From assembly GCA_003482885.1 (NCBI GenBank), contig DMXN01000019.1, forward strand, positions 1 to 9,486: 9,486 nt of DNA, in the 5' to 3' direction. Position 1 is the stretch's first letter. Each line of letters starts with the position of its first letter. Below are positions 4,481-9,486 of this stretch, in pieces. The notes below the pieces were generated by a model, which worked only from the letters and a program-made list of their open reading frames with translations, searched no databases and was not told the origin of the DNA. The DNA is from Candidatus Moraniibacteriota bacterium (GTDB lineage: Bacteria > Patescibacteriota > Minisyncoccia > Moranbacterales > UBA2206). The position numbers were made by a program, and so were the translations under genes.

Positions 4481-6130
4481 ATGAAAAATGATGAAGCGAT
4501 AAAATTTATAATTCCTGATTATATTATTTCAATTTTGCGAAAGCTGGAAGAAGCGGGGATCGAGGCTTATCTTGTGGGCGGATGCGTGCGGGATTTGTTA
4601 ATGGATAATCCGCCGGCTGGCGGAGTAAAAGATTGGGATATTGCCACGAATGCCAAACCGGAGGAAATAGTGAGGATATTTCCCGATTCGGTTTATGAAA
4701 ATGAGTTTGGGACGGTGGGAATTAAAATTAAGATCGATGCGAATCTACGAATGGAATGCGAATCTACGAATAGTATAAATATTGAAAATAAAACAGAGAT
4801 TGTTGAGGTGACTACTTTTCGCATAGAAAGCAAATATTCTGATAAACGGCATCCGGACGGGGTTAAATTCGCGAAGACATTAAAGGAAGATTTGTCGCGG
4901 AGGGATTTTACGGTGAACGCAATGGCGTTAAAAATTTCCAATTTCCAATTTCCAATTTCCAATAAAATTTCAAATTATAAAATTATTGATCTTTTTGATG
5001 GACAGGAGGATTTAAAAAATAAGATTATTCGGGCGGTTGGGGATGCCGGCGAAAGATTTAACGAGGATGCTTTGCGAATGATGAGGGCGATTCGTTTCGC
5101 GAGTACGCTCAACGGAATTTTCAATTTTCAATTTTCAACCTTGCCTACCGGCAGGCAGGTTTTCAAACAAATATCAAATTCAAAATATCAAATACGAAAT
5201 AATAAATTAAATTGGAAAATAGAAGAAAAAACTCTTGAAGCAATCAAAAAAAATGCGAAAAATATCGAGTATGTTTCAAGAGAGAGAATTAAAGATGAAT
5301 TAATAAAAATAATTTTGTCGGACAATCCCAGCGAGGGGATTGATATGCTGCATAAAACCGGACTTTTGGATTATATTATTCCGGAACTGAAAAAAGGCGT
5401 TGATATGGCGCAGAATCGGCATCATATTTATACTATTTACAAACATAATCTTTTATCGTTGAAATTTTGTCCGTCGAAAAAACTGGAAACGCGTTTGGCG
5501 GCGCTTCTGCATGATATTGCCAAACCGCAAACTAAAAGAGGCGAAGGCGAGTTCGCCACTTTCTATAATCATGATCATGTCGGCGCGCGAGTGGCGCGAA
5601 AAATCTTGGAACGGCTGAAATTTTCCAGAAATATTATCGACAAAGTTTTTCTTTTGGTTGACAATCATATGTTTTATTACAATCCGGAAGAAGTGAGCGA
5701 ATCTTCCGTGCGCCGATTGATTCAAAAAGTCGGGCTGGAAAATATGAAAGACTTGCTGGACTTGCGAATTTCCGATCGATTGGGAAGCGGCGTGCCGAAA
5801 GCCAAGCCGTACAAACTGCGGCATATGGAATATATAATCGACAAAGTTTCCACGGATGCAGTATCGGTAAAAATGCTTAAAATCAACGGCAATGATTTAA
5901 TGAAAGATTTGAACATCGCGTCCGGACCGATTATCGGCGCGATTATGGATGTGCTATTGTCCGAAGTAATCGAAGACGCGTCAAAAAACAATCGCGAAAA
6001 TTTATTATTTCGAGCAAAAGAATTAATGAAGTTAGATCTCGAAAAACTTCGCCAGATGGCGAAGAAAAAAATTGAGGAGAAAAAAGAGGAAGATGACGAG
6101 GAAATAAAAAAGAAGCATTGGGTGAGGTGA
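4481..6130 (+). CDS. cca: CCA tRNA nucleotidyltransferase with HD domain
   Basis: The enzyme adds CCA to tRNA 3' ends from CTP and ATP. The 549 residues show the class II head: LVGGCVRDLL (31-40), the metal-binding DWD (51-53), RRDFTVNAMAL (140-150) and the RNA/nucleotide-binding NEDALRMMRAIRFAS (194-208). An HD phosphohydrolase domain follows, with LLHDIAKP (342-349) and HDH (364-366). The tail (528-546) is very rich in K and E. It is longer than usual because of three repeat-rich in-frame inserts at about residues 86-105, 152-167 and 212-244, each in a connecting segment between conserved blocks. A bacterial poly(A) polymerase is the main alternative. The tRNA-Ala gene here lacks encoded CCA, which supports CCA addition. 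There is no Shine-Dalgarno, and the transcript is probably leaderless. Confidence 0.9.
   Translation: MKNDEAIKFIIPDYIISILRKLEEAGIEAYLVGGCVRDLLMDNPPAGGVKDWDIATNAKPEEIVRIFPDSVYENEFGTVGIKIKIDANLRMECESTNSINIENKTEIVEVTTFRIESKYSDKRHPDGVKFAKTLKEDLSRRDFTVNAMALKISNFQFPISNKISNYKIIDLFDGQEDLKNKIIRAVGDAGERFNEDALRMMRAIRFASTLNGIFNFQFSTLPTGRQVFKQISNSKYQIRNNKLNWKIEEKTLEAIKKNAKNIEYVSRERIKDELIKIILSDNPSEGIDMLHKTGLLDYIIPELKKGVDMAQNRHHIYTIYKHNLLSLKFCPSKKLETRLAALLHDIAKPQTKRGEGEFATFYNHDHVGARVARKILERLKFSRNIIDKVFLLVDNHMFYYNPEEVSESSVRRLIQKVGLENMKDLLDLRISDRLGSGVPKAKPYKLRHMEYIIDKVSTDAVSVKMLKINGNDLMKDLNIASGPIIGAIMDVLLSEVIEDASKNNRENLLFRAKELMKLDLEKLRQMAKKKIEEKKEEDDEEIKKKHWVR
4737..4771 (+). repeat. 16-bp direct repeat inside cca (insert 1)
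   Basis: ATGCGAATCTACGAAT occurs at 4737-4752 and 4756-4771, three bases apart. It lies in a stretch (residues about 86-105) that the family normally lacks between FGTVGIKI and EVTTFR. The 19-base period puts the two copies in different reading frames. Confidence 0.8.
4933..4960 (+). repeat. Heptamer tandem repeat AATTTCC x4 inside cca (insert 2)
   Basis: Four perfect copies of AATTTCC run in tandem, followed by AAT. They encode ISNFQFPISN, between NAMAL and IIDLFDGQEDL, where the family usually has a short turn. Gain or loss of one unit would shift the reading frame of cca. Confidence 0.9.
5116..5136 (+). repeat. Heptamer tandem repeat AATTTTC x3 inside cca (insert 3, left part)
   Basis: Three perfect copies of AATTTTC stand directly before the palindrome at 5137-5162. 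The unit differs by one base from the AATTTCC unit at 4933. With the palindrome and an AT-rich tail to about 5212 it makes up a 33-codon insert. Confidence 0.9.
5137..5162. repeat. GC-rich palindromic element inside cca (insert 3, centre)
   Basis: A 26-bp imperfect palindrome is centred on CCGG at 5148-5151, with arms TTGCCT and AGGCAG, two mismatches and one G-T pair. It is GC-rich in very AT-rich surroundings. It is read as LPTGRQV. LPxGRQ peptides of this kind are, to my recollection, common in predicted proteins of candidate-phyla bacteria, which suggests a dispersed palindromic repeat inserted in frame. Confidence 0.7.
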
Positions 6131-6164
6131 AAAAAAGTAGATTTTACAGGGGTTTGCTAGTAGT

Positions 6165-6204
6165 TGCATAGGTCTGCATAGGTAAAGAGCGTGCTTGCAT
6201 AGGT
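6165..6204 (+). repeat. Three TGCATAGGT repeats, likely operator
   Basis: TGCATAGGT occurs at 6165-6173, 6175-6183 and 6196-6204. Start-to-start distances are 10 and 21 bp, one and two helical turns, so all three lie on the same face of the DNA. The third overlaps the -35 element of the next gene. This is the layout of a cooperative binding site. The HTH protein encoded just downstream is the obvious candidate ligand (inference). Confidence 0.7.
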
Positions 6205-6223
6205 GTCAGTTGTATGCTAGAAT
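6195..6223 (+). promoter_or_regulatory. Promoter of the HTH-ATPase / STAS module
   Basis: TTGCAT (6195-6200), a 17-base spacer and TAGAAT (6218-6223) preceded by TGC form an extended -10 promoter. A start near 6230 gives a leader of about 20 bases with no Shine-Dalgarno. The -35 is inside the third TGCATAGGT copy, so a bound protein would compete with RNA polymerase. Confidence 0.6.
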
Positions 6224-6249
6224 AAAATTACAATAAAAAAGCGCTCAAA

Positions 6250-6990
6250 ATGAGCATAAAATTGATATCAATTGGCGAAGCGGCCAAAAAAATGAATATA
6301 TCTATTGACACTTTGCGCCGGTGGGATAAATCCGAGCGTTTTGTAGCTGTCAGAAAAAGCGGAAAGCGATTTTATCGAGAAAGCGATGTGGATGATTTTT
6401 TAAAAAAAGCCGACATCTCGACATCTGATCTTTTTAAAATTGCGGAAGATTGGGTTTCAAGCAAAAATCCGATTGAGCCGGAGGATATATTCTATTGTCA
6501 AAATAGTTTGATTTTTCAATCTCGAGTGATAAAATTTGAAAAAAATTTGAGTGAAATTCCTGAACTAAAAAATACCTTTCCTTTAATATCGGCGATTATT
6601 GGAGAAGTTGGCAATAATTCTTTTGATCATAATTTGGGAAATTGGACGGATATCTCGGGAATATTTTTTGGCTATGATTTGGAAAAAAAGGAGGTCGCAC
6701 TGGCTGATCGTGGGCAAGGCATTCTAAAAACTTTAAAAAGAGTAAAGCCCGAATTGGTTTCGGACGAGCAAGCTTTGAAGGTGGCTTTTACGGAAATTAT
6801 TTCCGGACGAGCGCCTGAGGCGAGAGGCAATGGGCTGAAATTTGTTAAAAAAATTGTTATTGAAAATGACATAAAACTTTTATTCAAAACGGGAAGCGCG
6901 AGGTTGGATTTAAAAAAAGGAGATATTGGTTTAGATATACAAAAAGAAAATAATTATACTCAGGGATGTCTTGTTTTGATAAATTTTTAA
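6250..6990 (+). CDS. MerR-like HTH fused to a GHKL (histidine-kinase-like) ATPase
   Basis: Residues 6-52 form a MerR/excisionase-type winged helix: SIGEAAKKMNISIDTLRRWD, then a wing around RKSGKRFY and ESDVDDFL. After a linker (55-110), residues 113-246 show the GHKL ATP-binding motifs. The N box is EVGNNSFDH (E119, N122, N123, D126, H127), the G1 box is DRGQG (153-157), and the G2 box is GNGL (193-196). There is no H box or receiver, so it is not a sensor histidine kinase. It resembles anti-sigma-type kinases such as SpoIIAB in layout of the ATP site. The next gene, 12 bp downstream, is a STAS-like protein, the usual partner of such kinases. I infer a DNA-bound switch controlled by ATP and the STAS partner. 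The inverted repeat GCTCA-AAA-TGAGC spans the start codon. I cannot name the promoter it controls, apart from probably its own. Confidence 0.85.
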   Translation: MSIKLISIGEAAKKMNISIDTLRRWDKSERFVAVRKSGKRFYRESDVDDFLKKADISTSDLFKIAEDWVSSKNPIEPEDIFYCQNSLIFQSRVIKFEKNLSEIPELKNTFPLISAIIGEVGNNSFDHNLGNWTDISGIFFGYDLEKKEVALADRGQGILKTLKRVKPELVSDEQALKVAFTEIISGRAPEARGNGLKFVKKIVIENDIKLLFKTGSARLDLKKGDIGLDIQKENNYTQGCLVLINF

Positions 6991-7002
6991 AACTACAAAA
7001 TT

Positions 7003-7311
7003 ATGTTGATTCAATTAAAAAAATTTGGAACAACTTTGATTTCAAGACAAGCCGGGAAAGAAGCGTTAGCGGCTTTTGAGCCGGTTTTGCGCGAAGCAAC
7101 TAAAAATGAAAAAATAGAAATTGATTTTGCGGGCGTTGTCACTTTTACTCCTTCATGGGGAGACGAATTTTTGACACCTCTTCAAAAAAGATACGGAAAA
7201 AGCTTATTATTTCGAAACACTGAAAATCTTTCAGTGCAGGCGACATTGCAAATGCTGGAGGAAATCAATAAGGATAAATTTGTAATTAAAAAACTGAAAA
7301 ATAATGAATGA
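7003..7311 (+). CDS. STAS-like protein (DUF4325 type)
   Basis: The 102 residues match the small STAS-like DUF4325 pattern: an N-terminal strand, LISRQAGKEAL (12-22), the core EIDFAGVVTFTPSWGDEFLT (39-58), then an alpha/beta end. The IDF-GV strand followed by TPS and DEF is the family hallmark. Ser51 lies near where anti-sigma antagonists such as SpoIIAA carry the phosphorylated serine, but exact equivalence needs a structural alignment. The gene begins 12 bp after the HTH-ATPase gene, with no separate promoter and no Shine-Dalgarno, so the two are one unit. DUF4325 proteins are often next to or fused with GHKL ATPases, which supports a kinase/antagonist pair. The target of the pair is unknown. 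Confidence 0.75.
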   Translation: MLIQLKKFGTTLISRQAGKEALAAFEPVLREATKNEKIEIDFAGVVTFTPSWGDEFLTPLQKRYGKSLLFRNTENLSVQATLQMLEEINKDKFVIKKLKNNE

Positions 7312-7316
7312 GATAA

Positions 7317-7403
7317 ATGCAATCAATTCTCAAAAAATATTTCGGCTTTGACGATTTTCGGTCTTTGCAAGAAGATATTATTGAAAATGTTTTGTCAGAG
7401 TAA
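7317..7403 (+). pseudogene. Remnant of a RecQ-type helicase N-terminus
   Basis: An ATG opens 28 codons that read like the first residues of RecQ: ILKKYFGFDDFRSLQEDIIE, matching the family pattern LKxxFGFxxFRxxQxExIxxxL. A TAA stop follows at the point where RecQ would continue toward its Walker A motif, and no helicase motifs appear downstream. I take it as a broken gene fragment. It starts 5 bp after the STAS stop codon, so it would be co-transcribed. It could also be a short peptide by chance. Confidence 0.5.
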
Positions 7404-7550
7404 AAAGAGGAATTTCAAATGTTTTTTGAAAAAATAATAAGGCGAGAAAAAAATACGGATGCTTTCGTGAAAAATGCGGAATGGGCGCCTTGAGTCCGGC
7501 GCATAAATATTTGAAAGGGAAATATGGATATGATGTTATTTGTACTTGCT
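7404..7550 (+). other. Non-coding or decayed stretch with two short open frames
   Basis: This follows the RecQ-like fragment. A 24-codon frame at 7419-7493 (MFFEKIIRREKNTDAF...) has AGAGG ten bases before its ATG and is in frame with the RecQ fragment across its stop. An overlapping frame, closed by TGA at 7553-7555, reads GALSPAHKYLKGKYGYDV and ends ICTCW. It has four cysteines in its last 36 residues but no clear start codon. I recognise neither. Together they look like the debris of a lost or replaced gene. Confidence 0.3.
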
Positions 7551-7592
7551 GGTGAATACTAATGGGTGAGTACTAACCGGTGAGTACTCACC
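7551..7592 (+). repeat. Three tandem 14-bp near-palindromes
   Basis: GGTGAATACTAATG, GGTGAGTACTAACC and GGTGAGTACTCACC follow each other without gaps. The third is a perfect 14-bp palindrome; the second misses it by one base pair and the first by more. Units 2 and 3 can also form a 10-bp hairpin (7565-7574 with 7583-7592). It lies about 60 bp upstream of the promoter of the next gene and could be an operator array or a mobile-element scar. Confidence 0.8.
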
Positions 7593-7652
7593 CTCATTAA
7601 ATCTCCGTGAAGCCAATCTTCGCTGAAAAATTAAGCAAAAGTTTGTTTTTTA

Positions 7653-7661
7653 TGATAGAAT
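7653..7661 (+). promoter_or_regulatory. Extended -10 promoter of the 7678 / yjbQ pair
   Basis: TGATAGAAT is an extended -10 box. A start near 7668 leaves a leader of about ten bases before the ATG at 7678, again without a Shine-Dalgarno. No clear -35 is visible. Confidence 0.55.
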
Positions 7662-7677
7662 AAAAGAAATAAAAATT

Positions 7678-8349
7678 ATGGCTTCACCGGTTTCGCATAT
7701 TGTTTACGCAAAAAAATATTTTGACAGCTTGGAAAACGGAAAAATAAATTCCGATTTTTCGGATGAGGAAAAAATGAACAATGCGCGAAAAATAAACAAA
7801 GACGAATTTATTTTGGGCGCGGTGTTTCCCGATATCAGAGTGATTGAGCCGAACATAAAAAGAGCCGATTTGCATTTGAAATTTGAACCGCTTACTTTGG
7901 ATTTTTCCGGCTTGGCTTCCTTCGAAGCCGGCTGGAAATTTCATCTGTATTGCGATATGCGCCGGGAAGAAATTTTGAATAATAAAAAATTTTATAATTT
8001 AAAAAATACGGCGGAATTATTCGGTCGTCCGGCAAAATTTACGGAAGACGAGCTGGTTTATGAGGAGTATAATAATTGGGAAAAACTAGCGTATTATTTT
8101 CGCAATCCGCCGGTTATTGATTTGGGTGGCAGTATCGATAGACAAACGATTGTTTTGTGGTATGCTATTTTAGCGAAGTATATTGAAGAAAAAGTAACCA
8201 TAAAAACGACGCGTATTTTTTTGAGCAAGCATATAAAATTGACTCCGAAGGTGGATGAAATTATTAATGCGGTTTTAAAATTAAGAGAAAATGCCGCCGC
8301 GGTGAAAATACTTTTGACAGTGAAAGATGAAATCGTTAATATAGGTTAA
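7678..8349 (+). CDS. Zinc-dependent phospholipase C-like protein, function uncertain
   Basis: The 223-residue cytoplasmic protein has the sparse motif order seen in the zinc phospholipase C / S1-P1 nuclease-like family: an N-terminal SHIVYAKKY (H7), FILGAVFPDIR (D52), DLH (D64, H66) and WKFHLYCD (H89, D93). These His and Asp residues could bind metal. The C-terminal half (from about 110) is helical and unrecognised. There is no signal peptide, unlike secreted phospholipases, so the substrate is probably not extracellular lipid. The gene is followed after 25 bp by yjbQ, with no promoter seen between them, which suggests co-transcription. The family call rests on motif layout alone and is tentative; the gene itself is well supported by length, composition and promoter. 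Confidence 0.55.
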   Translation: MASPVSHIVYAKKYFDSLENGKINSDFSDEEKMNNARKINKDEFILGAVFPDIRVIEPNIKRADLHLKFEPLTLDFSGLASFEAGWKFHLYCDMRREEILNNKKFYNLKNTAELFGRPAKFTEDELVYEEYNNWEKLAYYFRNPPVIDLGGSIDRQTIVLWYAILAKYIEEKVTIKTTRIFLSKHIKLTPKVDEIINAVLKLRENAAAVKILLTVKDEIVNIG

Positions 8350-8374
8350 TAAAATAATTACAATTGCAAGCCAA

Positions 8375-8818
8375 ATGAAAATAACCAATCATATTATCAA
8401 GTTGACAACCGCGACGACATTGGATTTTATCGATGTGACGGAAAAAATTCAGAGAAAAATTAAAGAAGCGAATATAAAAAACGGCGTGATTAATATTCAT
8501 TCAATGCATACGACGATGGCGGTGATTATTCAGGAAGCCGAGCCGCTTCTAATTGGCGATTTGAAAAAAACTTTGGAAAAAGTGGCGCCGAGAACATACA
8601 AATACGCGCACGATAATTTTAAAATCAGAACAGTGAATATGCATTTTGATGAAAGAAAAAACGGCCACAGCCATTGCAAGGCGGTTTTTCTAACTCCCGG
8701 TGTATTTTTGAATATCGTAAAATCCAAACTGCAATTAGGAGAATGGCAAAGAATTTTCGCGATTGAATTGGACGATTCCCGCCAAAGAAAGATTGCGTTG
8801 CAGATAATGGGGGAATGA
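8375..8818 (+). CDS. yjbQ: YjbQ/UPF0047 family protein
   Basis: The 147 residues cover the whole family length. Signature segments are GVINIHSMHTTMAVIIQEAE (37-56), DLKKTLEKVAP (62-72), YAHD (77-80), NGHSHCKA (96-103) and LQLGEWQRIFAIELDD (119-134). The conserved histidines H45, H79, H90, H98 and H100 are present. Family members are trimers with a metal-bound site. E. coli YjbQ has weak thiamine-phosphate synthase activity, but its physiological role is not settled. No thiamine gene is nearby, so the context does not confirm that role. It is the second gene of a likely two-gene unit with the phospholipase C-like protein. Confidence 0.92.
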   Translation: MKITNHIIKLTTATTLDFIDVTEKIQRKIKEANIKNGVINIHSMHTTMAVIIQEAEPLLIGDLKKTLEKVAPRTYKYAHDNFKIRTVNMHFDERKNGHSHCKAVFLTPGVFLNIVKSKLQLGEWQRIFAIELDDSRQRKIALQIMGE

Positions 8819-8940
8819 TTGACTTTTTGGAGGATGAGTGGTAGGTTTTTTAGGAAAGATGCCCTTTAACAAACAAGCAAAATGTTGGACTGAAATCAAT
8901 AGTTAAATATCAATAAAACAAAAAAACAAAATCACAAAAT

Positions 8941-8948
8941 GGAGGTGA
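8941..8948 (+). promoter_or_regulatory. Consensus Shine-Dalgarno of the 8952 gene
   Basis: GGAGGTGA is an exact anti-16S match, and six bases separate GGAGG from the ATG at 8952. It fixes the start of this gene. It is the only clear Shine-Dalgarno before a gene in the window; the other genes have none. Confidence 0.85.
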
Positions 8949-8951
8949 GTA

Positions 8952-9486
8952 ATGAAAAACTCAGTTGAATCTAAAAGGAAAAAGATAAAGTTGATGCATA
9001 TGTTGTGGATGCATCAGCGCGTAGAGATTCGCGATGTGCAAAAGGGAGAAGAACCTTTTGTCTACAGCACATTAAATCGTGGTCCTGGTTATGTTGATGT
9101 CAAAGGCAGTGTGGGAATTCGTCCTTTGTTTGAGCTGGAAATCGAACTTTTGACTGACAGAATTATTGCAGACGGTTTGGATGATATTGAGCTCGTCGTG
9201 GGTATGATGACCGGAGGAGCATTGCCTGGTTTTCATTTAGCCTACTTTCTTTCCGAGCGATTTGGCAGAACGGTGCATTATCTTTATCAACGCGGCGCGC
9301 GAAAGGAGGGTGGTCATGGGGAACTGGATACGGGTGATAGAAATAACTCGCTAATAAAGACCGGGTGTAAAACATTAGTCGTGGAGGAGCTTGTGAATTT
9401 TGCAGGCACTACAACTAATGGTGTCCTGTATGAAAGAGAGGAAAAAAATCGTGTCGTGACTGACGCGGCTTGCATTCTCTTTTATG
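8952..9486 (+). CDS. Orotate phosphoribosyltransferase-like protein, 3' end beyond window
   Basis: An open frame of 178 codons runs off the window end. It has the type I phosphoribosyltransferase layout. GMMTGGALPGFHLAYFLSER lies at about residues 85-104, the OPRT-type loop RKEGGHGE at about 116-123, and the PRPP-binding motif as TLVVEELVNFAGTTTNG at about 140-156. OPRT makes orotidine monophosphate from orotate and PRPP in pyrimidine synthesis. The PRPP motif deviates from the usual VVDDVITTGGS form (EE for DD, AGTTT for TTGGS), so another phosphoribosyltransferase is possible. A weak promoter, TTGGAC-17-TATCAA, lies at 8885-8913. Codon use (GTC, CTG, GGT, CGT frequent) and the strong Shine-Dalgarno differ from the neighbours, which hints at separate ancestry or high expression. 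The gene is truncated only by the window edge. Confidence 0.7.
   Translation, partial: MKNSVESKRKKIKLMHMLWMHQRVEIRDVQKGEEPFVYSTLNRGPGYVDVKGSVGIRPLFELEIELLTDRIIADGLDDIELVVGMMTGGALPGFHLAYFLSERFGRTVHYLYQRGARKEGGHGELDTGDRNNSLIKTGCKTLVVEELVNFAGTTTNGVLYEREEKNRVVTDAACILFY

Noticed and set aside
5453..5991. Minus-strand open frames inside cca
   Set aside because: They lie antisense to the conserved HD domain of cca and show no protein features of their own.
6165..6204. Short CRISPR-like array
   Set aside because: The repeats are only 9 bp and the gaps 1 and 12 bp, far from CRISPR geometry; an operator fits better.
8834..8869. 11-codon frame after yjbQ as a leader peptide
   Set aside because: GGAGG directly abuts the ATG, too close for initiation, and there is no attenuator-like structure or codon run.
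9163..9375. Minus-strand open frame opposite the OPRT-like gene
   Set aside because: The plus-strand frame shows clear phosphoribosyltransferase motifs; the antisense frame has none.

Overview
The window looks like a chromosomal segment from a bacterium of the Candidate Phyla Radiation (Patescibacteria, Parcubacteria-like). This is inference from several traits. The coding is AT-rich and lysine-rich. Most genes lack a Shine-Dalgarno sequence and have very short predicted leaders. Repeat-derived inserts with an LPTGRQ-type translation sit inside the cca gene. The small genes resemble uncharacterised families I associate with that group. No 16S rRNA or other taxonomic marker is present, so the placement is not proven.

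Left part (1-866): a tRNA-Ala(GGC) gene on the minus strand, with two possible tandem promoters, is followed by about 700 bp without a credible protein gene. This stretch holds an AT-rich segment, a perfect DnaA box with two near-matches, and four copies of the 16-bp palindrome TGTTCCACGTGGAACA (one with a single change), which is the chromosomal parS type bound by ParB. I read it as a centromere and possibly the replication origin. A hairpin terminator closes the facing gyrA transcript.

Middle (867-4369, minus strand): an apparent operon reads metallo-beta-lactamase-fold hydrolase, a small one-pass membrane/coiled-coil protein, then DNA gyrase subunit A. Two related REP-like hairpins in opposite orientation lie between the last two genes. 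Divergent from this operon, cca (4481-6130) encodes a tRNA CCA-adding enzyme that carries three repeat-rich in-frame inserts. The tRNA-Ala gene lacks an encoded CCA end, so it would need such an enzyme.

Right part (6131-9486, plus strand): a two-gene module encodes a MerR-like DNA-binding domain fused to a GHKL ATPase, followed by a STAS-like (DUF4325-type) protein. Three copies of TGCATAGGT, spaced 10 and 21 bp, sit over its promoter. This looks like a DNA-bound version of an anti-sigma/anti-anti-sigma partner switch and is the best candidate here for an undescribed system. It is followed by a decayed 366-bp stretch with an apparent RecQ N-terminal remnant and three tandem 14-bp near-palindromes. 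Then come a protein resembling zinc-dependent phospholipase C, a YjbQ/UPF0047 protein, and an orotate phosphoribosyltransferase-like gene cut by the window end. That last gene has a consensus Shine-Dalgarno and different codon use from its neighbours.

Four transcription units share the extended -10 box TGNTAGAAT, which seems to be the house promoter signature.
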